Below, one piece after another: positions 10,177 through 23,358 of a DNA stretch of 64,000 bases. This stretch comes from Spirodela intermedia (Eukaryota > Streptophyta > Magnoliopsida > Alismatales > Araceae), in contig LR746276.1 of NCBI GenBank assembly GCA_902729315.2, positions 6,447,169 through 6,511,168 of the forward strand. The letters are read 5' to 3'. Both the position numbers and the translations under genes were made by a program. The notes beneath the pieces were generated by a model. That model saw nothing but the letters and a program-made list of their open reading frames with translations. It searched no databases and was not told where the DNA came from. Within the stretch, counting starts at the first letter, position 1; every line of letters starts with the position of its first letter.

Positions 10177-12926
10177 ATGGAGAGCATGGGGGACCTGCTG
10201 GCCGCCGTCGAGACGCCCCTACCGGCGGCGGGGGTGAGCGGCGGCGGGACGGGGAAGATCGGCGGCGGCGGAGGGACGAATGCGGCTCGGATTTCGGAGG
10301 TGAAGTCGTGGCTGATGGCGCAGTTCGAGGCGGTGGGCCGGGAGGTTCCCGACCTCGAGTACACTCCCCGCAGCGTGGCGCATCTCCACGCCATTGCGTC
10401 CCTCTCGCAGGCCCGCACCCGCGCGGCGTCTATCGTCGCGTCTGACCTCCGCCAGAAGGCCTCCGAGTACCGATCGCAAGGTCCGTCACCAAATCTGACG
10501 ATGAAACCTTTCTTCGTCTTATTCTTCTATCGCTGTTCCTTTTCTTGCGAAATTTCTTCGTGTTTATGCATTTTATCGCTAATGCTTGAGTGCAGCCGTT
10601 AGGTTAAGGGAGATCCTGGAGAGCGTGGGGTTGGCGCAGGAGAGATTGTCGGCGGATGCGATCGAGTCCGCGCAGGTGATCGCAAGCGTGGCGAACTTAC
10701 TGAACATCAGGGACACGGAGATGAGCAGGTTTGGAGCTCTGTTATCCCCTAGTTGCCTGGGTCCTTCTTTGATTCAATTTTGAATTTGTGTTGGTACTTG
10801 TGCAATCGTGGATGCCAGTTTTGTGTTGGCGATGGGGGATTTGTCGCTGCGGAGGGACGAGGTGGAGGAAAAGAGGGTGAAGATACAGAAGGAATCCAAA
10901 GTGCTCCTGGGATACACGAGGAAGGCCATCACGAAGCTCAACGAATTGAAGAAGTACTGGACGCAACTCTTCTCTTAGATTGCATTCCACACAAAAGCTT
11001 TGCATTCACTCAATTTGCAATTGCGGAGGACAGTTGCCATACCAACGCATGCGCAGGTGAAATCGTAGCGTAATCAGCTCCGCATAGACAAAGAGAGAGC
11101 GTACGATATGAGCTGGTCTTTGCTTTTTGTTGAGTCGAAATATGATAAATGGGTCGCTGAGTCAGAGTATAATTCCATTATCTTTTTCGTGATGTAAATC
11201 CTATATCATTTCTACTGGGAAAGGGTGTGATATTGCATGCCACTCAGGGTCAGTTTGGTGGCTTCATTTTCTTGATAGCACTGGGGTTTCTTTACTTCTT
11301 TATGATGAACTGTTCGTTTCTGGATTTTATTTTTTTTCATAAAACTTTACATACTTCTTTATGATGAACTGTTCCTCTCTGGAATTTTTTTTTTTTCATA
11401 AAACTTTACACGCGTATAATAATTTCTGAAAGTCATTTTTGAAAAACTTTTATGATATGGTCGGTTTCCTTTTATAGGACTCTGCTTAAGTTCGAAAACG
11501 AAGTTGCCACTCAAGAAGCTCAAATGGATCAATGGCAGACAAACTTGGCTATTATGGACTCAAAAGAAAGGCAATATAAAACGCAAAATTGTAATTATGA
11601 GGTACGTGCTTCCTTTGTTTATACACATATGTTTTCTTTCTATCTCCTTATTTCCAACGAGTCTCCATCAAACCCTCATTTTGCATGCGACAAGGGATGA
11701 CTTATATGGCCGGCCCGCTAGAATTGCCCACGGACGTTTTTTCAACATCATTGAGGAATATTGCTGCTTATACTTTCTGATTAGTCGAAGGGGCTACCTC
11801 TGAAATAGTTGATCTCGCCCTCTGAAAATATGATCTTTTACCCATGAATCCTCGCATGGAACCGGCGTAACTCTTCTGATAGGGCTTGATCGCACCTTTC
11901 TGGGCTCTTTCTGCTATTAAACATTTCAACTGCATCAGGTTCATGGCCGGTTTCTCTCCATCCCTCATGCCGCGCTTTCAGATGGCGCCGAGTGTTTGAA
12001 AATATTCAGCCTGGGTTGTGGCCATCTAAAGAATGGGCACTATCATACATTCTCTTCATTCTTTGAATCTCACAGGTGCTGATGTGGTGCTCCTGTGCCG
12101 ATCCTTGGGATGCACGCGCATGAGACGAGACTGTTCTAGGAAAATCCATGCACAGTAGAATGAGGGTTGACCTGTGAAGATCATAGAATTCTGGAACGGC
12201 ATGTACCTGATGAGATAAACCCACCCATACCTACTAATAGTGGGGATATCTGGTGAATCCACTCGCACTCAAACCTGATGTGTCGCATGTTGTCGCCCCA
12301 GATTGATCGCATATGCCTACTGACTGGCCTTGTCTTTCAACTCAACCATGCACAAGACTGGGCTTGCAAAACTGTGCCCCCCCCCCCCACAGCCCCACAG
12401 TGCAGGCCAACTACTATCATCACCCGCCTCCCCCTCCCAATATTTCGGAGCTTTGAGGATCATAAATCATTGCATGTCTTTGCCAATTTCTTAGCTCCAC
12501 AGTGCAGGTGCTCGATCTGGGCTTTTAAATGGCCTCTCTCTCTCTCTCTCGCCGCGCAGGCCGTGCTGAAGCGCGTGGGGTATAGCTCAGACATCAACCA
12601 CGGTGTGCTGATGGAGATGGCGGAGCAGAAGAAGGATCTGGAGAAGAAGACCAAGCCCATTCTGGAAACCCTGAGAAGCTACCAGGATCTCCCTCCGGTA
12701 ACCGCCCACTCGCTCACCCACCCTCATTCGAATTTCCGTGGAAGAGTGTGGTCCTCTGCCTCCGTTAAAGTAAGTAGATCGGGTGTGATGCTCCCTTGTC
12801 TCCTTGCTCTTCTTGCAGGATAAGGCCCTCGCCGCTCTGGCCATTGAAGAGAAGAAGAGGCAGTACGCCGCTGCTGAGAAGTACCTTGAGGACGTCCTCC
12901 ATTCCGCTCTTAACGCCGCTGAGTAG
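10177..12926 (+). CDS. AUG1: AUGMIN subunit 1 (HAUS1-like)
   Basis: Six coding exons: 10177-10480, 10596-10728, 10819-10953, 11478-11601, 12560-12697 and 12819-12926 (942 nt, 313 aa). Conserved AUG1 blocks appear in order: ISEVKSWLMAQFEAVGREVP, then VANLLNIRDTEM, then AMGDLSLRRDEVEEKR, then KPILETLRSYQDLPP, and the end DKALAALAIEEKKRQYAA. Mostly helical, coiled-coil protein. In plants AUG1 is one of eight augmin subunits that recruit gamma-tubulin to existing microtubules for branching nucleation in spindle, phragmoplast and cortical arrays. Two ATGs lie near the start (10177 and 10186); the first is used here. Intron 4 (11602-12559) is the longest and contains nothing recognisable. Length is close to that of known plant AUG1 proteins. 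Confidence 0.95.
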
Positions 12927-13153
12927 CCTTGCCCTCTCTGACCTCCGCCCTTCCTCCCTTCCTCCATGTATCTCTTTATATCTAGCGAGCGAGAGAGAGA
13001 GAGAGAGCGTGTCTTGGTGGCGGGGGAGATGAAGTCATTTGTCACTTTCTTAAAGAGTCCATAGGCAGTATTTGCAGGACTGCCGGGCCGGGCTCGGGGG
13101 AGTCCAAGAAGCCTATGCTGGGCTCGACGGATCTTGCCTGGTTAGTCCGGCCC

Positions 13154-13205
<52 letters not shown>

Positions 13206-15532
13206 CGAGACCATTTAAAACCCAGAACGAGCGAGCCCAGACAGGGAGTGGGCCCTCACTACAATGACTGGGCTACTGTGGGCCTTACTTTTTTTTTGGG
13301 ATCATGATTGAGGCCCGAGTCCATGGAAAATGGGGCCCACACGCAGTCGCCGAGGCGGGGCCGGGCATTCAAAACCGTGTAAAGGGAACCTACCTTATAC
13401 ATTTGGCCACGTCAGGTCTTGGGGTTTATCCGAGTGATGTCGGTGGGACCCATCAGACCCTAGCAAGCCCCGTCATTGAAGTGAGGGGGCCGGGCCATCA
13501 ACTCCTGCTTCGCCCGCCGCCCATTTGAATGGTAGGAGGGCGAAGAGAGGGGGTGGGGCCCACTAGGCCTTTGCTCTCACTACTTTCTCTCTCTCTCTTA
13601 GAGATCCTTTGCTTGATGCTAAATCTTTCCGTACGAGAGAGAGAGAACCTTGTAGCTCACCTCTGTTTGAACCATGGGAACTCTGATTCGAGACCAGAAG
13701 CCAAATTCTCAACTTTCGGCTCCAATCATAGCACTAGCATGTCGGAAACCAGAGAGAGGATGTGCCCCTGTTGGGTAATCGTCTCTCTCTCTCTCTCTCA
13801 AGTCAAGGTAGGTGGAGTTCAGATCTATTGTCGTGGGAGCCACGAAGCGAGATAGAGAACAGGACGGAGGAAAGAGACCAGCCTCTGCAGAGGAGAGCCG
13901 ACCCCAAGAGAGAGAAAGCCGTAGAAGGAAGAAAGAAGGCGGCGGGGATAATGTTCGGAGTGGAGGAAGGAAAGTAGTGACACCGTGATCGGAAAATACC
14001 CTCGGCTAGAATGACGGCAGCGCCTCTCCCTTTTCCCCCCCCTCCGTGCACCAGGTGAACCATGAAGTCAACTGAGACCTTAGAAGACGCAGGAGGGAAT
14101 GATTACAGCTCTCCTCTTGGCTCCCCTTGTTCGGAGCATTCCCTCGAAGAAGTCAACCTCGTCTGACCTGCCGGCGCGAACAACGGTCGATGCTTGGAAT
14201 TCTCACCGAAGTCAAATCGGATGAACTTCCCAGGATTGGAAGGTAAATTGATTGCCACGCTTGATATGAAGAAAAATGAGTTGGTTTCGAGTAAAGCTTC
14301 GACGACGGTTGACGGAGTGAAGTCTTCGGGAGAGATCATTAGGGCTGACCTTGCATGCGACAGGGAGGCCGTCTTTCTGAGTGTTGTACGTCTACAGACT
14401 CCGCCGACGCGGAGAAATAGTGGTGAAGATCAGACGGTGGTCCTAGTTGATAAGACCAGACAAGATTTTTTAACTGTCGAAGCTTGTCTGGGTGGTCAAG
14501 CGGCGTAGGAGACTTTAGAGAGAGAAACAGAAGAAGCAGGCAGAAAGAAAGAAAAGAAACGCTTGCACTGGTTTAGTCGGGAGGGGCAGTCCAGTCTCTT
14601 CCTCTCTATCACTCTCTATCTACGTACTCTCTCCCCTGTCTCACGCTTCTGGTCTCTGGTGATCCCGGCACGTACGGACTCCCCGCCCTCTTCCCCAGGC
14701 CCCCTCTTTCTTTCTCTCTTCTGCCATAGGGATGTCACCGGTAGACGCGCTGCACGAAGTAGGCCCTGGTCTTCTCTCTCTCCGTGTCTGGTCGTCTTCT
14801 TCCGCTGTGAGTCTCTACAGCAATAAATTGCCGCGAGACAAAATATGTGATCATCGGAAGTAAGCCTTTTGAAAGGGGCTATCGCACGTGGAGGCCCGGT
14901 ATAGGTGGGTTCAGGGATGGTCCGTGGGGTTTATGGACGCGCTTTTCATGAGAGGAGTTGGAGAGCAGACGTAGCTGGTGCGGTCGGAGGGGGCAGCAGC
15001 GCCGTAAGATGGAATGGAATGAGGTGGAATGTCTTGCGTTTCTGAATCTCCTCTCCCTCTACTTTTGATGTCTTCGTGGCCTTTTTCATCCCACTGCCCT
15101 CTCAGTCTGCTTCGCTCATCTCCATCCCTCTCTCTCCGTCTGTCGATCTTACTCTTTTCGTCTTGCCCTATTCCCCTCTCCCTCTCTCTCTCTCTCTTCC
15201 TCTCTCTGTGCTTCCCCTTCCTCTCTGTGTGCTTCTCTTAGTCCCGTTCTCTCCACTTTGCCTGCAAGGGAATTGAAGCTCCATTAATGGGGTTTGGTGG
15301 AGTCCATTACAGATGGACGTAGAAGTTTTTTTAAAAAAACCGTAAAATCTTAGGAGCCCTAGTTATTGCCGCCTTCCTTTCGACACGCGGTTCTCTCTCC
15401 TCCATCTCTCCGGCAACAAAAGACTCTTCCTTTATTTGACACAGAAGCTTCAGCTTCTATCTCTTGTATACCTTACCATCATCCTCCCACGACCCTCATA
15501 TTTTTCCCGTGGATCGGCGAGGAAAGGCGGCG
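12927..15532. other. Intergenic, GA/CT-rich, no gene recognised
   Basis: It begins with the 3' flank of AUGMIN 1, which has a short GA run at about 12989-13005, followed by a (GA)n array at 13156-13208. Short CT-rich runs occur at about 13585 and 13780. The CT-rich DNA at 15020-15240 probably belongs to the promoter or leader of the CLE gene. Short open frames at 13.3-14.5 kb show no family resemblance. Confidence 0.5.
13156..13208. repeat. (GA)n microsatellite
   Basis: About 25 GA units on the plus strand, 230 bp beyond the AUGMIN 1 stop codon. Confidence 0.93.
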
Positions 15533-15838
15533 ATGAGGCGGCTACGGCGTTTGGCCATGGTGCTGAGCCTCTTTCTGATCCTGGCCGACATGGGTTCTCA
15601 TGGACTTGCGCGGGAGATCACCAGAAAGATCCATGGAGACCAGAACAGGAGGCGACCGTCGAGAGAGCCGCGTTCTTCAACCGTTACCGCATCGGTCGTC
15701 GTTTCCGTCGAGCATCGTTGCAAGTCCAAGGTGGTTGCCTTCTGCAGCTCCGTCGGAAAGGACGAGAAGACCAACTCCACCATGGACGATGACAAGCGGG
15801 TCGTGCCCACCGGCCCAAATCCCTTGCACAACAGATGA
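15533..15838 (+). CDS. CLE (CLAVATA3/ESR-related) peptide hormone precursor
   Basis: Single-exon ORF of 101 aa. Residues 1-26 form a signal peptide (Arg-rich start, then MVLSLFLILADM, with likely cleavage after GSHGLA). The variable middle is basic with two Cys. The C terminus is RVVPTGPNPLHN (residues 89-100) followed by one Arg, an almost canonical CLE dodecapeptide with the Pro4, Gly6, Pro7, Pro9 and His11 positions intact. Such precursors are secreted and cut to 12-13 residue peptides, often with hydroxylated and arabinosylated Pro, which bind CLV1/BAM/PXY-type receptor kinases. The RVVPTGPNPLHN core is of the A-type (root and shoot meristem-restricting) class rather than the TDIF class. 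The member cannot be identified from sequence alone. The start is the first Met giving a signal peptide. Confidence 0.93.
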   Translation: MRRLRRLAMVLSLFLILADMGSHGLAREITRKIHGDQNRRRPSREPRSSTVTASVVVSVEHRCKSKVVAFCSSVGKDEKTNSTMDDDKRVVPTGPNPLHNR

Positions 15839-16929
15839 GAAACACCGTCTGCAGCAGGTTAACGCTGTTGATGGGGACGATGATGGCGGCGGCGAAGGGG
15901 GTCGAGACCAAGAGGAGAGGGGGACGGAGGAGAAGGGAGAAGAAGTGGAAGAAGAATATGCCAGGTTTGCTGTTCTTCTTCTTCATCTTCTTCCGGAAGG
16001 AGATGGAGCGATGGGTTGGGGCGTGGATGGGTTGGACGAAGGAAAACGAGATGATTATTAAGTTTTTTCCTTTTCTTTCTACTTCCAACTTTGGGAGACA
16101 TGTAAAGGGCTCGGAGCTTTATAACCTAAGCTGTTGATGTTCTGGGATTGCGTTGACCATTCATATTGTTCCCGCATTTCCTTGATGGCTTGCAGAAGAG
16201 AGCTTGGATTCTTCTTCTTCTTCTTCTGTAGGAAAATTTTCTTCACGGATATCAAGAATATAATGCGTTTCACGGCCGAATTTTGGAAGGACCACAAAGC
16301 CTAGAGACAATTTGTTCATTCTTTCGCCCGCACCCGAGCATTCAAACCCTTGCAACCCTTCCTCGTCTCCTTATCTCAGGTAATTCGCTATCTCCTCCTT
16401 TTGGGTGATCGATGGGAATAAACAGGAGGTATAAAATATCAAGAACTTGGAGAGCATTTCTCGGTTCGTGCTCATCCAGAACTATTTGGGGAAGAATAAA
16501 TGCCTGGCGAGCTGAGAGGTCAGTGCAATGGAGACCTGGATGGGAGGAGAAGATAATGATGATGCTTCTGGTTATTTCTCTGATATCACGGGGACACAGA
16601 AATGGACTCCCATCTCCAGATTGGGCAAGCGAAGTCTGGGGCATTAAATCTGCTCGCTCCGGGTTTCGCCGTCGGAGAGTAGGGCGTTTAAATGCCCGTG
16701 GCAGCGTTCCAACGGCATTGAATGTCATGGTGGTTGAAACCCTCTGGAAAGGCATCCTTCCGCTCCCTGGGCCCCTCACTAGCGCCTCCGATGTGGGAGA
16801 GGGGGAGGTTCGCTGAGATGAAGGCGTTTTCTTCTGAAGATATCTTCCTGGAGAAGGAGAGAGCCATTTAATCGCACAAACCTACTCTTCAGCGAAGAAT
16901 TGTAGTAGTCTGTAACACACTGGAGGGAA

Positions 16930-17199
<270 letters not shown>

Positions 17200-18425
17200 A
17201 TAGTAGCTCTATCGTATTTATGTCTGAAACTGTAGGTTTTCTATTGCATTTCAATTATATTGATAGAAAATTTTCCCTAATGGTACGACACGTTTAGAAA
17301 AAACAATCCCTCTACCCATCAAAGTTTCTCATCCAGATCCCTAATTGTCCCGCAGTTTCAGACAAAATCTCTCCGAGCCGGGCAGACGAGCGCGCACTTC
17401 TTGCACAGAGATCTTAGAACGTATTCTCGTTTAGTACCCGAGAAAGATGTTTTTTCGATGTTAGAAGCCCGTCGCTATTTGTTTCTTCCGTCATCTCGAA
17501 TCAAAGTTGATAGACGTCTTATCTTCAAACGGATCCGGCGCTGATCATTGGTTCATGATTTCCCCAGTATGTGGCTCCCTCACCTCCTTGGCGCCCGGCA
17601 GGGGCTGAGTTCTTCTGTTCATCAGTCCCGTCATCGGGGTGAGGGAACGGTCTTCTTACTCATCACTCAACCCGCCGTGGACTTTGCGGCCTAGTTGTGG
17701 AGTTGGAGGATGCTGCAGCTGTCAATGATGGCGGCAATAATTTGCGATTAAAAGCCCCGCATTAACGTAAGTTTGACTGCTTTCCGGACGGAGCCTCTAC
17801 AGTGAGGAGGTACCCTCCCTTCTATAAGTCTACTATTTCCTTCTCGATGGGTCGGTCTATGGCGTCCGTTCATGCGTGCCAGTTGGGGGCATTTAAAGGA
17901 GGAAGATGCTACGGCTCGCTGCTCCATCGCCGTTTTCTTTATTTCCTTTTATCTTCCTCTCACTTCTCCCCCCGAAAACTTGGACCTAATTATCGTTACT
18001 ATATTTTTTTGGTAATGAAATGGGGCGTAGGGCAGGATCGACGGACCCCGTTCCTCTTGCACTCTTCAGAGAAAGAGAGGCCCCCTTCGGAGAACGTCTG
18101 TACATCCGTATAGTCAGTCAAATGCGACTGTCAGTCAAGGAGCCGCGACCTTGTAGAGACGGAAACAAATCAGGTCTGAATTACCCGCGGTGGTCTGACC
18201 TCATCATGAAACACTCAGGCGCAGGGAGGGGCCATCACGAGGTTAATGGCAATAATAAGGACATTTGCCATAAGTTTGTTGTCCGGATGGCTGAAGTGGA
18301 GCCCGCCCGTTCACATGATGCTGGCCTTGTAGGGATGCACTCCTTAAATCAGGGGTCAACCATGGGATTGTGACTGTCGTATTGTGTCCGAAGAGCTGGC
18401 ACGATAACGGGTCCTCTCCACTCTC

Positions 18426-18464
<39 letters not shown>

Positions 18465-19936
18465 CAGCGTCAACTGGTCCCAGCTGACCTCCCAGCCTGA
18501 GAGCTTGACAACCCGGCACATGACGCTATTCTAAAGATCTTAATGGACATAAATAGGCAGATCCACAGCTCATGGACCATTTACTAAGCGTTCTTCGAAG
18601 CCCAGTACTAGTCCACCGGAAACCTAACTTGGCTCGCCCAATTTATTTTCTGTCAGAGATTACCAACTAATCAATGTGGAATTAAACAATGGACTACTGT
18701 TTTCTTCGATATTAAGCCAACCCACTACTTGTGGCGTAGATGGAGATGATATGGAAGATAATTTTGGATGGGTGGGGGCATAGTTTGTATTGATTTTTGA
18801 GCGTTTGCTCCCGCACTCACTAGATTATACCCACATTCACGTCGATTCTTGCAAATAACTCATCAGAAACAAAGACCGACAGAGGGTAGATCAAGACGGC
18901 AATTCTGTCTTTCTCTGGAGTTCTAACCAGCTCCCTTGCAGCTAATCCTCGTTGCTTCTGTTCCTTGGCCTTTGACACTAAGCTGTTTTAATGAAGGCCT
19001 CCCTCCGCTCTCCCCTTCAGTGCTTGTTTACATTCTTATTTGTTTCAATTCAGTGCAAAATAATTATTACGAAGTGTAGGAGTGAATGCAAGGGATTATC
19101 AGCGGATCAGAGAATGAAAGAACGAGGGAGAGGGGAGAGAGACAGAGAGAGAGATGTACGAATCACAACTGGATGGGAAATAATGCAACGTAAAGTCGGA
19201 CAAAATAGAGGGTCCGCAGAAACGCATGAAAGCCCTCCAGAAGAGGGGAAAAAACGGGATTGGATGATGCATACAGCAAAATAAAGACAGAGGGGCCCTT
19301 GCCGAAGACAAACTCCTCGAGGAATTGTTCACAAGAAGCCACCGGAACACTCTCACATTAATCTGAAACAAACTCCTTTTATCTACAATGAACTTGAATT
19401 TTTTTCCTCCATTTGCAAAATCCTTTAATCTACAGTGATCGATGGAGTTGGTTGATCCTCTTGTTCAAAAGGATCCAAAAACGAGAAACTTGAATCCACA
19501 ATGGTCGTCGGTACAGTGGATCATTGAATATACAGCGATAAAAAAAAGGAGGATTCCTTGAATCCACATGGGAGATTATTCGAATCCACGAGCAAAGAGG
19601 AATATCAAATATCATTTTCTTCTGCGTTTCAAAAAAAAAACATCTTAATGTACAGTATGCCCCTTTAAGTAGTTCAGGAGTTTTAGATCTTCTTTACAAA
19701 AAAAAAGGGATAAAAATTTCTAATAGTTAAGATTTCCTAGAGAACAGCAAACAGGTACTAGGCCTAAGAACAAAAATAGGGTTGAAACTTACAGGCCGAC
19801 CTAAACAACACTTTACTCTTCTTCCTTAAACCCCTAAGGCCTTATAGATTGCATCTTTTGGGCCTATGTCGTTTCCTACGAATCTGTTCCGCACCCATTC
19901 TTAGTGTCTACTGAACGAAGTAGGCACAAGAGTTTA

Positions 19937-19937
<1 letters not shown>

Positions 19938-19973
<36 letters not shown>

Positions 19974-20257
19974 CGGATGGATGGATAGATAGACAGAGAG
20001 ATAGATAAGTAGAGAGATGGATAGATAGATGGATAGATTAATAGATAGATCGATAAATATATAGGTAGATAGACCGACCGACAGACAGACAGATAGATAG
20101 GTAGATATATCTATATATATATAATATCGAGGGATAGACAGATAGATAGATAGGTAGATATATATATATATATCTATAATATCGAGGGATAGATAGATAG
20201 ATGTACATATATATATATATAATATCGAGGGATAGATATTATATATATCTATCTATC

Positions 20258-20331
<74 letters not shown>
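19938..20331. repeat. GATA-type satellite block with ~60-bp repeats and flanking GA runs
   Basis: It starts with (GA)n at 19941-19970, passes into GATA/GACA-type tetranucleotides, then three copies of a longer unit marked by TATAATATCGAGGGATAGA (near 20120, 20175 and 20218). It then has a (TA)n run and ends with (GA)n at 20285-20331. The copies differ mainly in the number of GATA and TA units. Confidence 0.9.
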
Positions 20332-20333
<2 letters not shown>

Positions 20334-22338
20334 CAGATGTCTCCTTCAAAACTTGGCGAAGATAGAATCAGATGGATAACAAAGGGGTTGTTAGATCTCT
20401 TTCATTTCTCCTCTCCTTTCCGAGATCCCATCTAACTTACTATTTTTATTTCTCTTCTCCTATTCTTGACCTTTACTTATCTGGGGGCGTTCATAAGAAG
20501 GCCTATGATGAGGTTTTCTCCGCTATTCATAGAAGAAAAGGACAAGCCAGTAAACTAGTTAGCAAACATACAATCTTCTCAACGCCTTGTTTTTCTTTCT
20601 CTATAGAAGAAAATGAAAAGCCAGGGAAGCAGGAGAATATTAACTGTCTTCTCGAGCCTTTTTTTTCTTTCTCTTCAAGTTTTGTCCCGTTGATGAAACG
20701 TACTCCCGTTCTCGTCCCCGCGATATCGGTTCATCTGTGATATCTCCCCCCGCGCAACAACGGCTTGGGAGGGTAACCTGCGTCGATTCGAATGCAGCCG
20801 CAAAACAATACATTGATGGAGAGCACTACAGAAATTGACGGAGACTTTGAATATATGGGGGAAACAGAATGACACCTTGCTGTAACATGGCTCACCAAGG
20901 CTACAGATTAAAAGCCCAACGTAAAAATCCACCGCTGCTTATTGATAATTTAACAGAAACTCGAGAATCTTGCTCTTCTCCCTGTTTCTCCTCTCTTGTG
21001 ACGTTCTCCCTCGGATTCTTCTTAGTTAGCTTTTTATTTATGGTTTCCTCCCACTTCTACTTGACAGTGAAGGTGATACCCCCAATTTTTACTAATAACA
21101 CCCAGTAAAATGTCATGCTTTTTAATTTACGTTGACTCCTTGTTAATGAAAAGGTTTTTAATTACTTGACTAGGATTTAGTTATCTTCACTGGTTTTTAA
21201 TGCTAGCTTGTTGACCTGCTTAACGCCATTTTACCACGATTGCAACACAATCTATTTCACTGATTATTATCATCAGTTTTTAAATTTGTTCAGTCCGCTT
21301 TAATCTGGCGGTGAGGTAGTTACCTTCACGGCTAGGCTTGCTTTAACACAGAGAGTATCATCTGAATATTAGTCACAATGCTCAACAAAACACAACATAT
21401 AATTCCATTATGGAGCAATGAAGAGACCACGAGTCAACTAATTGTTCTATTCATTATCTGATGGTCAACTTAACTATTATTTAGAAAACAAGGAAGGCTA
21501 CTTCAAAAAATAGTCGATACTTAAAATCTGTAAAGTTACATATAATTGACATGTACAGTGTTCTCCTTACATTATCAACACTTCTATTGAAAATCTTATC
21601 TTGCGATAATCTTTTAGATGTAATATACGTAAAACTGATGAGAGTATCTAAAAAATATATTAGATAAAAATCATGAACATCAATTAGTGAGAACTGAAAG
21701 AGACCATCAAGACAACTCATTCTCATATGTATCTCACCCAATCTAAAGGTTTTAAAATTTCACTGTTGGAAAATATCGATTTATTTATGGTCGATTTATT
21801 CAAACTGTAATCTGATTCAAAAATAAATGGATAATTTTTTTGATGCAGGGATTATCATTTTTTTATATTTCTATCATACCTTTAATTTCAAAGTAGAGTT
21901 TTTTTATTTCTGAATCAAATCTTTTTACGTGGTTTATGAATCTAATCACTTACATAAAAAGTTTCAAGATCACTCAAGATTTGATTAAATATTCTGTTTT
22001 TCGCAGGTTATTGCTTAGTTAATTAACATTTTGATTAAGAACAGTGACGACCTCTCAGTAGAGATAACTGGAGGGTAGGAAATCACCTATCAAGAATTAT
22101 TTGTATTAAAATTTCAAAATATTCCAATGGAAAATACGGGAGCTATTTATAGTTAAAGCGAAAATTTCATATTTTTGCGGTTCCATTGCTCCATGTCCTA
22201 CCCAAAAGAGAAGGAGACAAAGATCTGTCGTACCAGGGAGATAGCAGGATAACTGGGAGATTCCTCGATTTATCTAGTCTAATATATGGGAACCACCGAG
22301 TTCCAAAATCTGATGATTTTGAGAACAAGACTGCTTAG

Positions 22339-23231
22339 TTAAGCGTCGTTTACGTGGGGATCTGTTGGCAGGGAGCAGTGGAGCTCCTCCTTCAGCCGCT
22401 GGCAGGATGGACAGACGGACGGTGTCATCATTGACCTCAGCTTCTTCAACTCCTCCTTCAACTGCTGGTTCTCGCAAGTAAGGCTCTCGCAGCATTTATT
22501 CATGAGCTCGTAGTTCACCTCCATCCGCTTCAGTTTGTTCCTGCTCAAACGCCAACAGTCAAACTCTAAAATTCTTGTAAGTTTCAATTGAATCATTGTC
22601 ATTCGTGGACCACACATTCTCCTCTACGGAAAAAACCTCGTAACAGTCTAAATCAACAGTAAACCATGCACTTCAACATGGATACGTGTTCTATGTTTAT
22701 TGAAACATGCCTAGCTCTCTTGTTCTGAAACCACACTTCTATTTGCCGAGGATGAAGATTTAGCCGATCAGCTAGTTCCTGCTTCACGCTCTGGAAAACA
22801 ACGTGTATTAGGTAACGTTAGGAGATGCTTCGTGCTCGATGAAAACAACGGATGTTTCGCATAAATTTTCTCCGTACAGTGGTGACGGTGCTCTGTGTTC
22901 TGAAGACACGTTCAAGCACGGCTGAATGCTCCCTGGTTAGCCGGATGTTCTTCTTGTTTCCTCCGTCTGCCTCGCTGGGTCCCGTGTTCGAGATGTCTTC
23001 ATCTTCGTCTTCGCTTGCAGTCGACAGACTCGATCTCCACAAGCCTTGGTCTTTCTCCTGATCCTGATCTATTTCACCCACATCGGAGGGCGGGAATAAG
23101 CTGTGATGTAGGCAGGACGGTCTTCCTGCTACCCCTCGCTGGCGCAAATCTTGAGAGGCAATGTCGACGACATCTGAATGGATCACTCCTAGCCCGAGGG
23201 TTAGATTGGTGTTGCATGGCTCTCCTTCCAT
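22339..23231 (-). CDS. Class II HD-ZIP transcription factor (gene A)
   Basis: Three coding exons, 23231-22878, 22790-22711 and 22540-22339 (636 nt, 211 aa). The N terminus carries LTLGLG, an EAR-like LxLxL repression motif. The homeodomain starts near IRLTREHSAVLE and its recognition helix reads PRQIEVWFQNKRAR. The leucine zipper follows (LKRMEVNYELMNKCCESLT), then the class II hallmark CPSCQ (CPSCE in most members). Class II factors bind CAATNATTG-type sites and usually repress, with roles in shade and auxin responses. The two introns sit at the normal class II positions. Intron 1 is GT-AG, but intron 2 appears to start with GC (AG|GCATGT); no GT nearby keeps the frame. Several homeodomain residues differ from the family consensus, so it is a diverged member. 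A GA array at 23243-23358 abuts the start codon. Confidence 0.88.
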
Positions 23232-23242
23232 GCTTCGTTCCT

Positions 23243-23358
23243 CAAAAGAGAGAGAGAGAGAGAAAGAGAGAGAAGGGGGGAGGGGGAGAGAGAGAGAGAA
23301 GGGAGGAGAGATAAAAAAGGGGAGACGGAGAGAGAAGGGAGGAGAGAGAGAGAGAGAG
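23243..23358. repeat. (GA)n-rich tract at the HD-ZIP A start
   Basis: About 115 bp of interrupted GA and GGGA units, beginning 12 bp upstream of the start codon of the minus-strand HD-ZIP gene. In that transcript it would form a CT-rich 5' leader. It is followed by a short CAG run. Confidence 0.9.

Noticed and set aside
16342-16816. Overlapping open frames suggesting a retrotransposon gag remnant
   Set aside because: No zinc knuckle, protease or polymerase motif could be seen and the two strands are equally open.
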